This document shows positions 53,089 to 62,788 of a stretch of DNA of 64,000 nucleotides, piece by piece. Every line of letters starts with the position of its first letter. Within the stretch, counting starts at the first letter, position 1. Origin of the DNA: Pseudoxanthomonas sp. X-1 (GTDB taxonomy: Bacteria > Pseudomonadota > Gammaproteobacteria > Xanthomonadales > Xanthomonadaceae). Location of the stretch: assembly GCF_020042665.1 (NCBI RefSeq), contig NZ_CP083376.1, positions 2,516,001 through 2,580,000 on the forward strand. The letters are read 5' to 3'. The notes under the pieces were generated by a model. The model saw only the letters and a list, made by a program, of their open reading frames with translations, ran no database searches and had not been told where the DNA came from. Made by a program: the position numbers and the translations under genes.

Positions 53089-54690
53089 ATGCCTGGTATC
53101 GATCGTCGCCGTTTCCTCCAGCTCTCCGGCCTGTCGGCGCTCGGCGCGTGGATGGGCACCGCCTCGGTGCTGGCCGCCGAGCAGGACGCCGCCGGCCTGA
53201 CCCTGCGCAACCTGCTCAAGTCGCCGAAGTTCGACACCACGCCCTTCACCGTGGGCGTGGCCTCGGGCGATCCCACCCCCGATGGCATGGTGCTGTGGAC
53301 GCGGCTGGCGACCGCGCCGCTGGAGTACGGCGGCGGCATGCCGACCCGGCCGATGGTGGTCGGCTGGGAGCTGGCCGACGACGAGGGCTTCCGCAGGATC
53401 CTGCGCAGCGGCACGACCCTGGCCCACCCCGAGCTGGGGCACGCCGTGCACGTCGAGCTGGAAGGCCTCGCCCCGGCGCGGCCCTACTGGTACCGCTTCA
53501 ACCTCGCCGGTTACACCAGCGCGATCGGCCGCACCGCCACGCTGCCGGCGGCCGAGGCGGATCCTGCGCGGGTACGCTTCGCCGTGGCCGGCTGCCAGCA
53601 GTACGAGGAAGGCCACTACACCGCCTGGCGCCACATCGCCGACGAGCCGCTGGACTTCGTCTTCCACTACGGCGACTACATCTACGAAGGCGCGACCAAT
53701 ACCACCGCCAGCCGCAAGGTCAACGGCCGGCCCTTCACCAACTTGCGCAACCACGTCGGCCCGGAGCTGTACACGCTGGACGATTACCGCCGCCGCTATG
53801 CGCAGTACAAGACCGATCAGGACCTGCAGGCCGCCCATGCGGCGGCGCCGTGGTTCGTGACCTTCGACGATCACGAGATCGACAACGACTGGGCCGGCGT
53901 CGACGACCAGGACGGCACGCCGAGCGAGCTGTTCCTGCTGCGGCGCGCGCAGGGCTTCCAGGCCTATTACGAGAACATGCCGCTGCGCCGCAGCGCCTTC
54001 CCGCGCGACGGCCACCTGCAGCTGTACCGGCGCGCGCGCTGGGGCCAGCTGCTGGACGTGCATTTCCTCGACACGCGCCAGTACCGCAGCAGGCAGCCGG
54101 CCGACATGAGCGATCGCGCCGTGGTGGAATCGCCGCAGCGCACGATGATGGGCCAGGCCCAGGAGCGCTGGCTGTTCGACGGGCTGGCCGACCCGGCGCC
54201 GCGCTGGCAGGTGATCGCCCACCAGGTGGCGCTGGGCGACTACGCGCTGGAGAAGAACGGTCGGGTGGTGACCTCGGACGACCAATGGTCCGGCTATCTG
54301 GCCAGCCGTCGCCGCCTGCTGGACCACATCGAGCGGGCCGGGCATAGGAACGTGGTCACCGTCTGCGGCGACGCGCACCGCCACTACGCCAGCGACCTGG
54401 TGCAGGACAACGCCGACTCCGGCGTGATCTCCAGCGAATTCCTGGCCACCTCCATCACCTCTGGCTCCGACGGCCTGGGCGTGGACGAGGTGGCGCGCAA
54501 CACGCTGGCCCACAGCCCGCACCTGAAGGTCACCACCGACAAGCGCGGCTACGTGCTGTGCACGGTCGAGCGCGACACCTGCGTAGGCGACCTGAAGACC
54601 GTGGACCGGGTCATGGTGCCGGGCGCGAAGCTGGAACGTTTCGCGCGCCTGGCCATCGAACACGGCAAGCCCGGCCTGCAGCCGGCCTGA
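53089..54690 (+). CDS. phoD: PhoD-like alkaline phosphatase/phosphodiesterase, Tat-exported
   Basis: A 533-residue metallophosphoesterase of the PhoD type. A twin-arginine signal (DRRRFLQLSG, residues 5-14) directs folded export. Motifs: FTVGVASGDPTPDGMVLWTRL, the metal-site FAVAGCQQYEEG and FHYGDYIYEG, TFDDHEIDNDWAG, and VCGDAHRHYASDL. PhoD enzymes use Fe/Ca and hydrolyse phosphomono- and diesters in the periplasm. It follows the TonB receptor by 7 bp and shares its operon, an arrangement that suggests ligand uptake followed by dephosphorylation. Confidence 0.93.
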   Translation: MPGIDRRRFLQLSGLSALGAWMGTASVLAAEQDAAGLTLRNLLKSPKFDTTPFTVGVASGDPTPDGMVLWTRLATAPLEYGGGMPTRPMVVGWELADDEGFRRILRSGTTLAHPELGHAVHVELEGLAPARPYWYRFNLAGYTSAIGRTATLPAAEADPARVRFAVAGCQQYEEGHYTAWRHIADEPLDFVFHYGDYIYEGATNTTASRKVNGRPFTNLRNHVGPELYTLDDYRRRYAQYKTDQDLQAAHAAAPWFVTFDDHEIDNDWAGVDDQDGTPSELFLLRRAQGFQAYYENMPLRRSAFPRDGHLQLYRRARWGQLLDVHFLDTRQYRSRQPADMSDRAVVESPQRTMMGQAQERWLFDGLADPAPRWQVIAHQVALGDYALEKNGRVVTSDDQWSGYLASRRRLLDHIERAGHRNVVTVCGDAHRHYASDLVQDNADSGVISSEFLATSITSGSDGLGVDEVARNTLAHSPHLKVTTDKRGYVLCTVERDTCVGDLKTVDRVMVPGAKLERFARLAIEHGKPGLQPA

Positions 54691-54702
54691 GCCGCGCGGC
54701 GC

Positions 54703-55344
54703 TCACCGGGGGTGGTGGGAATCGGCGCGGCGATCGTGACCCGCGCGCGGCGCCGGGAACGTCGATGCGCCCGGCGCATCGAAGTCGCGCGCGTGCAGCG
54801 GATTGACCTCGAACAGGTTGGCCAGGCGCAGGCCGGCCTCCTCGCTGAGCATCAGCGCCAGTTCGAACTGCTCCAGCACGAACGGCAGCAGCACCGCCGC
54901 GCCCGGGGCGTCGTGTTCGACCTGCTGGTCGAACCGCCGCTGCAGTGAGGCGATGCCCTGCAGCGTCAACACCAGATCCTGCAGCAGCGCCCCGCTCTCT
55001 CCCAGGCGATACAGCTCGGGGATCAGCCGACGCAGCGCTTCGGGCACGGCCGCGGCCTGGCGGCCCGAGGCGCCCAGCAGCGCCGCCTCGGCGCCGACCG
55101 CGCGCAGGCCGAGCGCGGCGGTCAGGCCGGCGGTGATCTCATCGCAGGCCTCGCCCGCCAGCAGCGCCAGGCTGCGCGCCTTGAGGCGCTCGGCCTCGCG
55201 TTCGGCGCGCGCCCGCGCGCGCTGTTCGCGCCGCACCACCAGCAGCACGCCGAAGATCGCGGCGATCGACAGCAGCGCCTGCACCCACGCCGCCCAGACC
55301 TGCGGTGGCCAGGCCTGGCAGCCCAGCCCCATGCACGCATCCAT
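54703..55344 (-). CDS. Single-pass membrane protein of unknown function
   Basis: A 213-residue protein with one N-terminal membrane helix (residues about 17-37, WVQALLSIAAIFGVLLVV), then a long Arg/Glu-rich coiled-coil-like segment (RREQRARARAEREAERLKARSL in part), and helical, Leu-rich cytoplasmic sequence. The C-terminal ~25 residues are disordered. It converges on phoD. I do not recognise the family. An ATG at 55332 is an alternative start. Confidence 0.6.
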   Translation of the reverse strand: MDACMGLGCQAWPPQVWAAWVQALLSIAAIFGVLLVVRREQRARARAEREAERLKARSLALLAGEACDEITAGLTAALGLRAVGAEAALLGASGRQAAAVPEALRRLIPELYRLGESGALLQDLVLTLQGIASLQRRFDQQVEHDAPGAAVLLPFVLEQFELALMLSEEAGLRLANLFEVNPLHARDFDAPGASTFPAPRAGHDRRADSHHPR

Positions 55345-55464
55345 GGCATTCCCCCTGTATCAAGGGCGCCAGCATGCAGGCCCGAGGGGCCATGGACAAT
55401 GCGGCCGCCGCCCATAAATTGTGGATTGCGTCACAAAATAGGCGCCCTCGCCGGGCCGGCCGGG

Positions 55465-56775
55465 TCAGGCCCCCGGCGCCAGCCCGAAGCCCGCGCCGAC
55501 CGCCAGCGTGTCGAAGCCGGGGAACGAGGTCGCCACATTGGCCACGTCGCGCACCACCACCGGGCCTGAGGCCAGCTGGCCCGCGATGCAGAAGGCCATG
55601 GCGATGCGGTGGTCGCCATGGCTCTCGATGGTGCCCGCGCCGATGGGGCCGCCGTGGATGGTCGCGCCGTCGGGCGTCTCATCCACCCGCACGCCCAGCG
55701 TGCGCAGGCCGGTGGCCATGGCCGCCAGGCGATCGGATTCCTTGACGCGCAGTTCGGCCGCACCGCTGACGAGGGTCTGGCCCTGTGCCGCGGCGGCGGC
55801 CACGAACAGCGCCGGGAACTCGTCGATCATGTCCGGCACCACGCTTTCGGGAATGCGCGCCCCCTGCAGCGCGGCGTAGCGCACGCGCAGGTCGGCGACC
55901 GGCTCGCCGCCGTGCTCGCGTGCGTCGCGCACCTCGATGTCCGCGCCCATCAGGCGCAGCGCCTCGAGCAGGCCGGTGCGGCGCGGATTGAGGCCCACCG
56001 CCTTCAGCGTCACGTCCGAACCGGGGATGATGCTGGCGGCGACCAGGAAGAACGCCGCCGAAGAGAAGTCCGCCGGCACCGCGATATCGGTCGCACGCAG
56101 GCGCTGGCCGCCGCGCAGGCGCGCGTAGCCCGGCGAGAAATCGATGTCCACGCCGAAGGCCGAGAGCATGCGCTCGGTGTAGTCGCGCGTGGGGTGCGGC
56201 TCGTGCACGGTGGTGTCGCCGTCGGCATACAGGCCCGCCAGCAGCAGGCAGGACTTGATCTGCGCGCTGGCCACCGGCGAGGCGTAGTCGATCCCGTGCA
56301 GGGCCTGACCGCCATGGATGCGCAGCGGCGGCGTGCCGTCCTCGCGCGTCTCGATCCGCGCGCCCATCTGCGCCAGCGGCACGGTGACGCGGCGCATCGG
56401 CCGCCTGGACAGCGACTCATCGCCGACCAGCACGCTGTCGAACGCTTGCGCGGCCAGCAGGCCGGCGAGCAGGCGCATGCCGGTGCCCGCATTGCCGCAG
56501 TCCAGTTCGCCGCTCGGCGCCTGCAGCCCGTCCACGCCCACGCCATGCACGATGCGCGTGGAAGGCGACGGCGTTTCGATGCGCACGCCGAGGCGTTCGA
56601 AGATGGCGGCCGTGGCGCGCGTGTCCTCGCCTTCCAGGAAGCCTTCCACGCGCGAGGTGCCATCGGCCAGCGCCGCGAACATCACCGCCCGGTGCGAGAC
56701 CGACTTGTCACCAGGAATGGCCAGCGCGCCATGCAGCGCCGTGCCGGGTTGAGCGATCCAGGATTGCGAGGTCAT
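55465..56775 (-). CDS. aroA: 5-enolpyruvylshikimate-3-phosphate synthase
   Basis: AroA (436 residues) adds enolpyruvate from PEP to shikimate-3-phosphate. The substrate-binding motifs are IPGDKSVSHRAVMFAAL (residues about 23-39), LDCGNAGTGMRLLAGL, and LSRRPMRRV; the C-terminal half has RVKESDRLAAMATGL and HGDHRIAMAF. The AGTGMR form with Gly after Ala-Gly is class II-like. It is downstream of serC-pheA but separated from pheA by 391 bp of repeats. Confidence 0.96.
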   Translation of the reverse strand: MTSQSWIAQPGTALHGALAIPGDKSVSHRAVMFAALADGTSRVEGFLEGEDTRATAAIFERLGVRIETPSPSTRIVHGVGVDGLQAPSGELDCGNAGTGMRLLAGLLAAQAFDSVLVGDESLSRRPMRRVTVPLAQMGARIETREDGTPPLRIHGGQALHGIDYASPVASAQIKSCLLLAGLYADGDTTVHEPHPTRDYTERMLSAFGVDIDFSPGYARLRGGQRLRATDIAVPADFSSAAFFLVAASIIPGSDVTLKAVGLNPRRTGLLEALRLMGADIEVRDAREHGGEPVADLRVRYAALQGARIPESVVPDMIDEFPALFVAAAAAQGQTLVSGAAELRVKESDRLAAMATGLRTLGVRVDETPDGATIHGGPIGAGTIESHGDHRIAMAFCIAGQLASGPVVVRDVANVATSFPGFDTLAVGAGFGLAPGA

Positions 56776-56851
56776 CGTCTTGTCCAGTCCAGCGGCCACG
56801 CCGCGTTGTGCTTCAAGGTCGTGCTGCCGTTTCGCCGCAGCTACCGCTAAA

Positions 56852-56910
<59 letters not shown>

Positions 56911-56929
56911 TCCCGCTTTGCCCCCTCAT

Positions 56930-57125
56930 CCGCAGCGGCGCCACCAGCGGGCAAACCCCGCAGGGGCGACGCACATGGATGTGCGTCGTTCCCGGTCGCG
57001 GCAGGATGCCGCGTCCGGGAATTCCGCTGGTGGCGCGGACCCTGCGCGCAGCGCAGGGCGCGAGGACGAGCGTGTTTTCTTTTGGTTACTTTTTTTGCAC
57101 GAGCAAAGAAAAGTAACTCGTGCCT
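56930..57125. repeat. Putative dispersed element with long hairpin between pheA and aroA
   Basis: This stretch contains CACATGGATGTGCG, two near-mirror G+C-rich parts around GGAATTCC, and a hairpin with GTTACTTTTTTTGC (57085-57098) facing GCAAAGAAAAGTAAC (57103-57117). From memory, very similar sequence, often annotated as a small protein starting MDVRRSR, is scattered through Xanthomonadaceae genomes. I take it as a repeat, not a gene. Boundaries approximate. Confidence 0.5.
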
Positions 57126-57166
57126 CGAAGAGGTACGAAAGCTTTTGCCTCAAGCCGCACCAGGCA

Positions 57167-58366
57167 TCAAGGCACCGCCACCGGATACGAACCCAGCACC
57201 TTGATCTGCGCCGAATGCGCCTCCAGCTCGGCCAGCGCCTGCTTCATCGCCTCGTCCTCCACATGCCCGGCCAGGTCGATGAAGAAGCCGTACTCCCACT
57301 TGGCGTGGTGGCTGGGCCGCGACTCGATGCGGTTCATGCTGATGCCGTGACGCGCGAACGGGCTGAGCACGTCGAACAGCGCGCCCGGCTTGTCGTGGAT
57401 GAACACCAGCACCGAGGTGCGATCGTGGCCGGACGGCGGGAAGATCCTGCGGCCCACCACCAGGAAGCGCGTGGTGTTGTCCTTGTCGTCCTGGATCGGG
57501 CTCATCACCACCTTCTTCAGGCCATAGGCGTGCACCGCGCTCTCGCCACCGATCGCCGCCGCGTCATCGGCGTTGCGCGCGCGCCGCGCGCCCTCGGCAT
57601 TGCTCGACACCGGCACCTTCTCGGCCTTGGGCAGGTTGGAGCGCAGCCAGCCGGCGGTCTGCATGAACGACTGCGGGTGCGCGTAGATGCGCTCGATGTC
57701 GTCGATGCGCCCGCTGCGCGACATCAGGAACTGCTGCACGCGCAGCTCGACCTCGCCACAGATCTTCAGGTCGGAGGTCAGGAACATGTCCAGCGTGATC
57801 TGGATCGTGCCCTGTCCGGAATTCTCCACCGGCACCACGCCGAAGTCGGCGCTGCCGCTTTCCACTTCCTGGAAGACTTCCTCGATGCTGGCCATGGGCA
57901 GGCCCAGGGCCGAGCGGCCGAAGTGCTTGAGCACGGCCTGCTGGCTGAAGGTGCCTTCCGGGCCCAGGTAGCCGATCTTCAGCGGCTCCTGCAGCGCCAG
58001 GCTGGAGGACATGATCTCGCGGAACACGTGCACCAGCACTTCGTCGGACAGCGGGCCCTGGTTGCGGTCCACCACCATGCGCAGCACCTGCGCCTCGCGC
58101 TCGGGGCGGTAATAGTCCACCGCGGCGGCGAGCTTGCCCTTGGCCTTGCCGACCTGCAGCGAATAGCCGGCGCGCTCGGCGATCAGCGCCTGGATCTCGC
58201 GGTCGATATGGTCGATGCGCGCCCGCACCTGCGCCAGGTCGAACTCGGGCTCGGCCGGCCGGGCGCCGGCGCCCTTGGCGGGCACCCTGGCCGCCTTGCC
58301 GGGCTTGGCCGCCTTGGCCGGCGACTTGCGGAGCGCGCTTGCGGGTTTGGGGGTCTTCTTGGTCAT
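57167..58366 (-). CDS. pheA: Bifunctional chorismate mutase / prephenate dehydratase
   Basis: A 399-residue P-protein for phenylalanine synthesis. The AroQ chorismate mutase domain spans about residues 42-125 (ARIDHIDREIQALIAERAGY). Prephenate dehydratase follows (GYLGPEGTFSQQAVLKHFG, then the catalytic NTTRFLVVGRR Thr), and an ACT domain closes (GALFDVLSPFARHGISMNRIESRPS), giving feedback by phenylalanine. The first ~40 residues are a Lys/Ala/Pro-rich tail that the family lacks as a rule. ATG 58366 is used. It lies downstream of serC. Confidence 0.96.
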   Translation of the reverse strand: MTKKTPKPASALRKSPAKAAKPGKAARVPAKGAGARPAEPEFDLAQVRARIDHIDREIQALIAERAGYSLQVGKAKGKLAAAVDYYRPEREAQVLRMVVDRNQGPLSDEVLVHVFREIMSSSLALQEPLKIGYLGPEGTFSQQAVLKHFGRSALGLPMASIEEVFQEVESGSADFGVVPVENSGQGTIQITLDMFLTSDLKICGEVELRVQQFLMSRSGRIDDIERIYAHPQSFMQTAGWLRSNLPKAEKVPVSSNAEGARRARNADDAAAIGGESAVHAYGLKKVVMSPIQDDKDNTTRFLVVGRRIFPPSGHDRTSVLVFIHDKPGALFDVLSPFARHGISMNRIESRPSHHAKWEYGFFIDLAGHVEDEAMKQALAELEAHSAQIKVLGSYPVAVP

Positions 58367-58421
58367 TCGAGGTCATCCGTAAAGCGGAATTTGGCGGTCT
58401 GTCTGCCAACTTGACTTGCTG

Positions 58422-58485
58422 TGGAGCCGCCACGGCGGCGATGAGCTTTACCAGTAAGGCCCCATCGCCGCCATGGCGGCTCCCA
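58422..58485. repeat. REP-like doublet between serC and pheA
   Basis: TGGAGCCGCCACGGCGGCG at 58422 faces CGCCGCCATGGCGGCTCCC ending near 58485, a long imperfect stem around a ~20-bp loop. Same family as at 8952, 33307, 44403 and in hisIE. It is the only copy lying between genes of the same direction. Confidence 0.75.
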
Positions 58486-58520
58486 CCAGGCCGGCTCCTA
58501 CAACAGCGGAGCGCGGTGTC

Positions 58521-59606
58521 TCAGCCATTGCGCCGCTGGAAGTCGTGCATGAACTCCACCAGCACCTGGGCGCTGGCCACCGGCAGCGCGTTGTACAGCG
58601 AGGCGCGCAGGCCGCCGACCGCCTTGTGGCCCTTCAGGCCGATCAGCCCGGCGGCCTTGGACTCGGCCACGAAGCGCGCGGTCAGCGCCTCATCGGCCAG
58701 GAAGAAGGGGATGTTCATGCGCGAGCGCGCCGCCGGCACCACGGTGTTGCGGTAGAAGCCGCCGGAGGCGTCGATGGCGCCGTAGACCAGCTGCGACTTG
58801 GCGGCACTGCGACGCGCGAATTCCTCCACGCCGCCCTGGTCCAGCATCCAGCGGAACATCAGACCGGCCAGGTACCAGTTCCAGGTCGGCGGCGTGTTGA
58901 GCATCGAGTCGCGCGCCAGATGCGAGGCGTAGTTGAAGATGTCCGCGCGCGGCTGGCCGGCACGCTCGAGCAGGTCGCGGCGCACGATCACCACCGCCAC
59001 GCCGACCGGACCCAGGTTCTTCTGCGCGCCGGCATAGATCACGCCGTAGCGCGATACCTCGATCGGCTCGGAGGCGATCGAGGAGGAGAAGTCGGCGAAC
59101 AGCGGCACCTGCCCCACCTCGGGCGTGTGGCGGAACTCCACGCCATGGATGGTCTCGTTGGCGGTGATGTGCACATAGGCCGCGTCGGGCGAGAGCCGCC
59201 AGTCCGCGCGCGGCGGGATGTCGGTGAAGCACTCGGCCTCGCTGCTGGCGGCCACGTGCACGTTGACGTAGTCCTTGACCTGCTTGATCGCGGTCTTGCT
59301 CCAGTGCCCGGTCACCACGTAGTCCACCGTCTGGCCGGGGCTGGCGAAGTTCAGCGCCAGCAGCGCCTGCTGGGTGGTGGCGCCGCCCGGCAGGAACAGC
59401 ACACCGTAGTCCTCGGGAATGCTCAGCAGCGTGCGCAGGTCGGCCTCGGCGCGTGCGGCGACTTCCATGAACTCGGCGCTGCGGTGGCTGATCTCCACGA
59501 TCGAGGCGCCCACGCCGTTCCATTCCAGCATTTCGGACTGCGCCTGGCGCAGGACGGCCTCGGGCAGCGCCGCGGGGCCGGCGCTGAAGTTGTGGACGCG
59601 GGACAT
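58521..59606 (-). CDS. serC: Phosphoserine aminotransferase
   Basis: SerC (361 residues) transaminates 3-phosphohydroxypyruvate with glutamate, and also serves pyridoxal phosphate synthesis. The family start [32 protein letters not shown], and the PLP Lys in [16 protein letters not shown] are clear; [16 protein letters not shown] closes the protein. ATG 59606 has GAGG upstream; the in-frame residues before it are not conserved. First gene of serC-pheA-aroA. Confidence 0.97.
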   Translation of the reverse strand: MSRVHNFSAGPAALPEAVLRQAQSEMLEWNGVGASIVEISHRSAEFMEVAARAEADLRTLLSIPEDYGVLFLPGGATTQQALLALNFASPGQTVDYVVTGHWSKTAIKQVKDYVNVHVAASSEAECFTDIPPRADWRLSPDAAYVHITANETIHGVEFRHTPEVGQVPLFADFSSSIASEPIEVSRYGVIYAGAQKNLGPVGVAVVIVRRDLLERAGQPRADIFNYASHLARDSMLNTPPTWNWYLAGLMFRWMLDQGGVEEFARRSAAKSQLVYGAIDASGGFYRNTVVPAARSRMNIPFFLADEALTARFVAESKAAGLIGLKGHKAVGGLRASLYNALPVASAQVLVEFMHDFQRRNG

Positions 59607-59806
59607 GGCAGCCTCGATCAGGGGGGCCATAGTATGCCGCAGGCTGAATCGGCCAACGGCCGCCTGTGCATCCGCCGCGACGCGATGCGCGTAAGGTGGT
59701 TGCAGGCGAATCCATCGCCTGGCGCGAACGCGTGCGGCGGCGGGAATTTTCCGGCGGCTGGCACGTCCAACTGGTTGCCCATGTGACTTTCCGCAGGAGA
59801 TGCACC

Positions 59807-60775
<969 letters not shown>

Positions 60776-60778
60776 GGG

Positions 60779-60883
60779 ATTCGGGATTCGGGATTCGGGA
60801 TTCGGGATTCGGGATTCGGGATTCGGGATTCGGGATTCGGGATTCGGGAATCGGGAATCGGGAATCGGGAATCGGGAATCGGG
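60779..60883. repeat. Heptamer array: ten ATTCGGG then five AATCGGG units
   Basis: Fifteen perfect 7-bp units in two blocks that differ by one base, starting 3 bp after the msrP stop. The same ATTCGGG unit occurs four times at 14953-14980. The block structure suggests local expansion of two variants. Confidence 0.95.
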
Positions 60884-61158
60884 AGAGGCTATGGGCATGA
60901 GCAGAAGTTGCAAGAAAAACCAGTGATCAAGGCAAAGAACCACGAACCAAGCGATGCCATTGCGAGCCGCATGACCCGCCCCCTCCCTTGCGCGCAGCGC
61001 AGGGGAGCTCGAAGTCGCGCTAGCGACTGAGCGGGAGGGGTGCTTTTCGCGATTAGCTCGAGAGGGAAGCAACAACAGCAACAGCCAACCCCTCCCCAGC
61101 CCTCCCCTGCGCTGCGGGCAAGGGAGGGGCAGAAGCAGAGCACTGACGCAGACGCTTT
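60884..61158. repeat. Repeat-rich spacer between the heptamer arrays
   Basis: No gene is seen. CCCCTCCCTTGCGCGCAGCG at about 60980 and a related inverted copy (CCCTCCCCTGCGCTGCGGGC near 61097) form a dispersed-repeat-like pair with GGGAGGGG partners. A CAACAG run lies near 61070. Confidence 0.5.
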
Positions 61159-61277
61159 ACTCCCCACTCCCCACTCCCCACTCCCCACTCCCCACTCCCC
61201 ACTCCCCACTCCCCACTCCCCACTCCCCACTCCCCACTCCCCACTCCCCAATCCCCAATCCCCAATCCCCAATCCCC
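61159..61277. repeat. Heptamer array: thirteen ACTCCCC then four AATCCCC units
   Basis: Seventeen perfect 7-bp units, again in two blocks that differ by one base. The array ends 5 bp before the msrQ ATG, so it takes the place of the ribosome-binding site. Confidence 0.95.
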
Positions 61278-61282
61278 AAAAA

Positions 61283-61993
61283 ATGAAACCCCTCACCCTC
61301 GCCAAGCTCGTCGTCCACCTGCTCTGCCTGACGCCGCTGGCGCTGCTGGGCTGGCGCTTCTGGGACGTCTGGCGCAACGGCAGCGATGCGCTGGGCGCCG
61401 ACCCGATCGCGGAGATCGAGCACTTCACCGGGCTGTGGGCGCTGCGCTTCCTGATCTTCACCCTGGCCATCACGCCGCTGCGCCAGCTCACCGGCCAGGC
61501 GGTGCTGCTGCGCTTCCGACGCCTGCTTGGCCTGTACGCCTTCGCCTATGCCACCGTGCACTTGGCCGCCTACCTGGGCCTGGACCTGGGCGGCTACTGG
61601 ACCCAGATCTTCGCCGAGATCGTCAAGCGGCCCTACATCACCGTGGGCTTCGCCGCGTGGCTGCTGCTGGTGCCGCTGGCGATCACCTCCACCCAGGGCT
61701 GGATGCGTCGGCTCAAGCGGCGCTGGGGCCAGCTGCACAAGGCCATCTACGCCATCGGCGTGCTGGCGGTGCTGCACTTCTGGTGGCTGGTGAAGTCCGA
61801 CATCCGCGAACCGGCGCTCTACGCCGGGCTGCTCGCCCTGCTGCTGGGCTGGCGCGCGTGGAAGGCGATCAGGCGGGCGCGAACAGCAGCAGCAGCGCCA
61901 GCACGCCGGCCAGCACCGCCGCGGCCAGCAGCAGCCACGGCCAGCGCTTCAGCGAAGCCTGCGGCGCCTTCGCCGCCGGCACCGGAGCGCTGA
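61283..61993 (+). CDS. msrQ: MsrQ, haem-binding membrane subunit of periplasmic methionine sulfoxide reductase
   Basis: A 236-residue inner-membrane b-type cytochrome that passes quinone or flavin electrons to MsrP. There are five to six hydrophobic helices; conserved His are in AYATVHLAAYLGLDL and in KRRWGQLHKAIYAIGVLAVLHFWW. The usual protein ends near residue 200; here about 35 Ala/Pro-rich residues follow, encoded where the gene overlaps the convergent FHA gene by 125 bp. ATG 61283 has no Shine-Dalgarno: A-rich 5 bp and then the CCCC heptamers lie in front. Confidence 0.93.
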   Translation: MKPLTLAKLVVHLLCLTPLALLGWRFWDVWRNGSDALGADPIAEIEHFTGLWALRFLIFTLAITPLRQLTGQAVLLRFRRLLGLYAFAYATVHLAAYLGLDLGGYWTQIFAEIVKRPYITVGFAAWLLLVPLAITSTQGWMRRLKRRWGQLHKAIYAIGVLAVLHFWWLVKSDIREPALYAGLLALLLGWRAWKAIRRARTAAAAPARRPAPPRPAAATASASAKPAAPSPPAPER

Positions 61994-62663
61994 CGGCCGT
62001 CTCGGAGGCCGCCGGGTCGGACGGATCGGGCTGGCTCCAGGGGATCTCCACCACGAAGCGCGACTGCGGGTCGAAGACGACCTGGTCGCCGGCGTTCAAC
62101 ACCGCCTCGTGCACCGGCACGCCGTTGACCACGCTGGTCACCCCGCCCTGCAGATGGCGCAGCAGCACGCCGCCGGGCACGCGGCCCAGCACGGCGTGCA
62201 GGGCCGACAGGTGCGGCGCGTCGAGCACGATGTCGGCCTCGCGGCCGGCACCGACACTGCAGCCGCTGCCGATGGCGAAGGCGCGGCCATGGTGGCGCCC
62301 GCCGATGCCGCGCAGGACCACGCGCGGGTCCGGCTCGGCCTGGGCCGCAGGCGCCGAGGCGGCCGGGCGCGGCGCCTGGCCGCGCACCAGCACTTCCACG
62401 CCATCGGCATAGACCGCATCGCCCGGACGCAGCAGCGCCATGCGCCGCACCGGACGGCCGTTGACGTGGATGCCGCGCATGCCCGGCGGCACCTGCAGCC
62501 ACAGGCCGCGCCGGTCCAGGCTGAACTGCACCAGCAGCGCCCCGGGCACGGCGTCGCCCACGCCGATGGTGCCGCTGGCTTCGCGCACGATGCGGTGGAC
62601 ACCGGTGCCCAGCGCACGATCGGCCGTGCGGCCTTGAGGAAAATGGAGACTGAGGTTCTGCAC
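61869..62663 (-). CDS. FHA-domain protein with C-terminal membrane anchor
   Basis: A 264-residue protein with two FHA-like segments: a degenerate one in the N-terminal half (GMRGIHVNGRPVRRMALLRPGD) and a clearer one at about 105-205 (FAIGSGCSVGAGREADIVLD, HLSALHAVLGR, VNGVPVHEAVLNAGDQVVFD). FHA domains bind phosphothreonine. A single helix at the C-terminus (WPWLLLAAAVLAGVLALLLLF) anchors it. GTG 62663 is used. No kinase gene is near. Confidence 0.75.
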   Translation of the reverse strand: MQNLSLHFPQGRTADRALGTGVHRIVREASGTIGVGDAVPGALLVQFSLDRRGLWLQVPPGMRGIHVNGRPVRRMALLRPGDAVYADGVEVLVRGQAPRPAASAPAAQAEPDPRVVLRGIGGRHHGRAFAIGSGCSVGAGREADIVLDAPHLSALHAVLGRVPGGVLLRHLQGGVTSVVNGVPVHEAVLNAGDQVVFDPQSRFVVEIPWSQPDPSDPAASETAVSAPVPAAKAPQASLKRWPWLLLAAAVLAGVLALLLLFAPA

Positions 62664-62788
62664 GCGGCCGGGAGACTAGCACGCAGGCCCGCGTGTCCGG
62701 ACGTTCCAGCGCCACGCGCACGGTGACTTTCCGCACGCGCCGCGCGCTTGGGCGACAATGTGCGCTTGTCCTTGCCCAGCCCAGCGCC

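Noticed and set aside
50265..53414. A minus-strand open frame of over 1000 codons opposite the TonB receptor
   Set aside because: Same reason: Val/Gly/Arg-rich translation without motifs, fully overlapping a clear receptor gene.
60779..61277. CRISPR-like array
   Set aside because: Units are 7 bp in direct tandem without spacers, and no cas gene is present.
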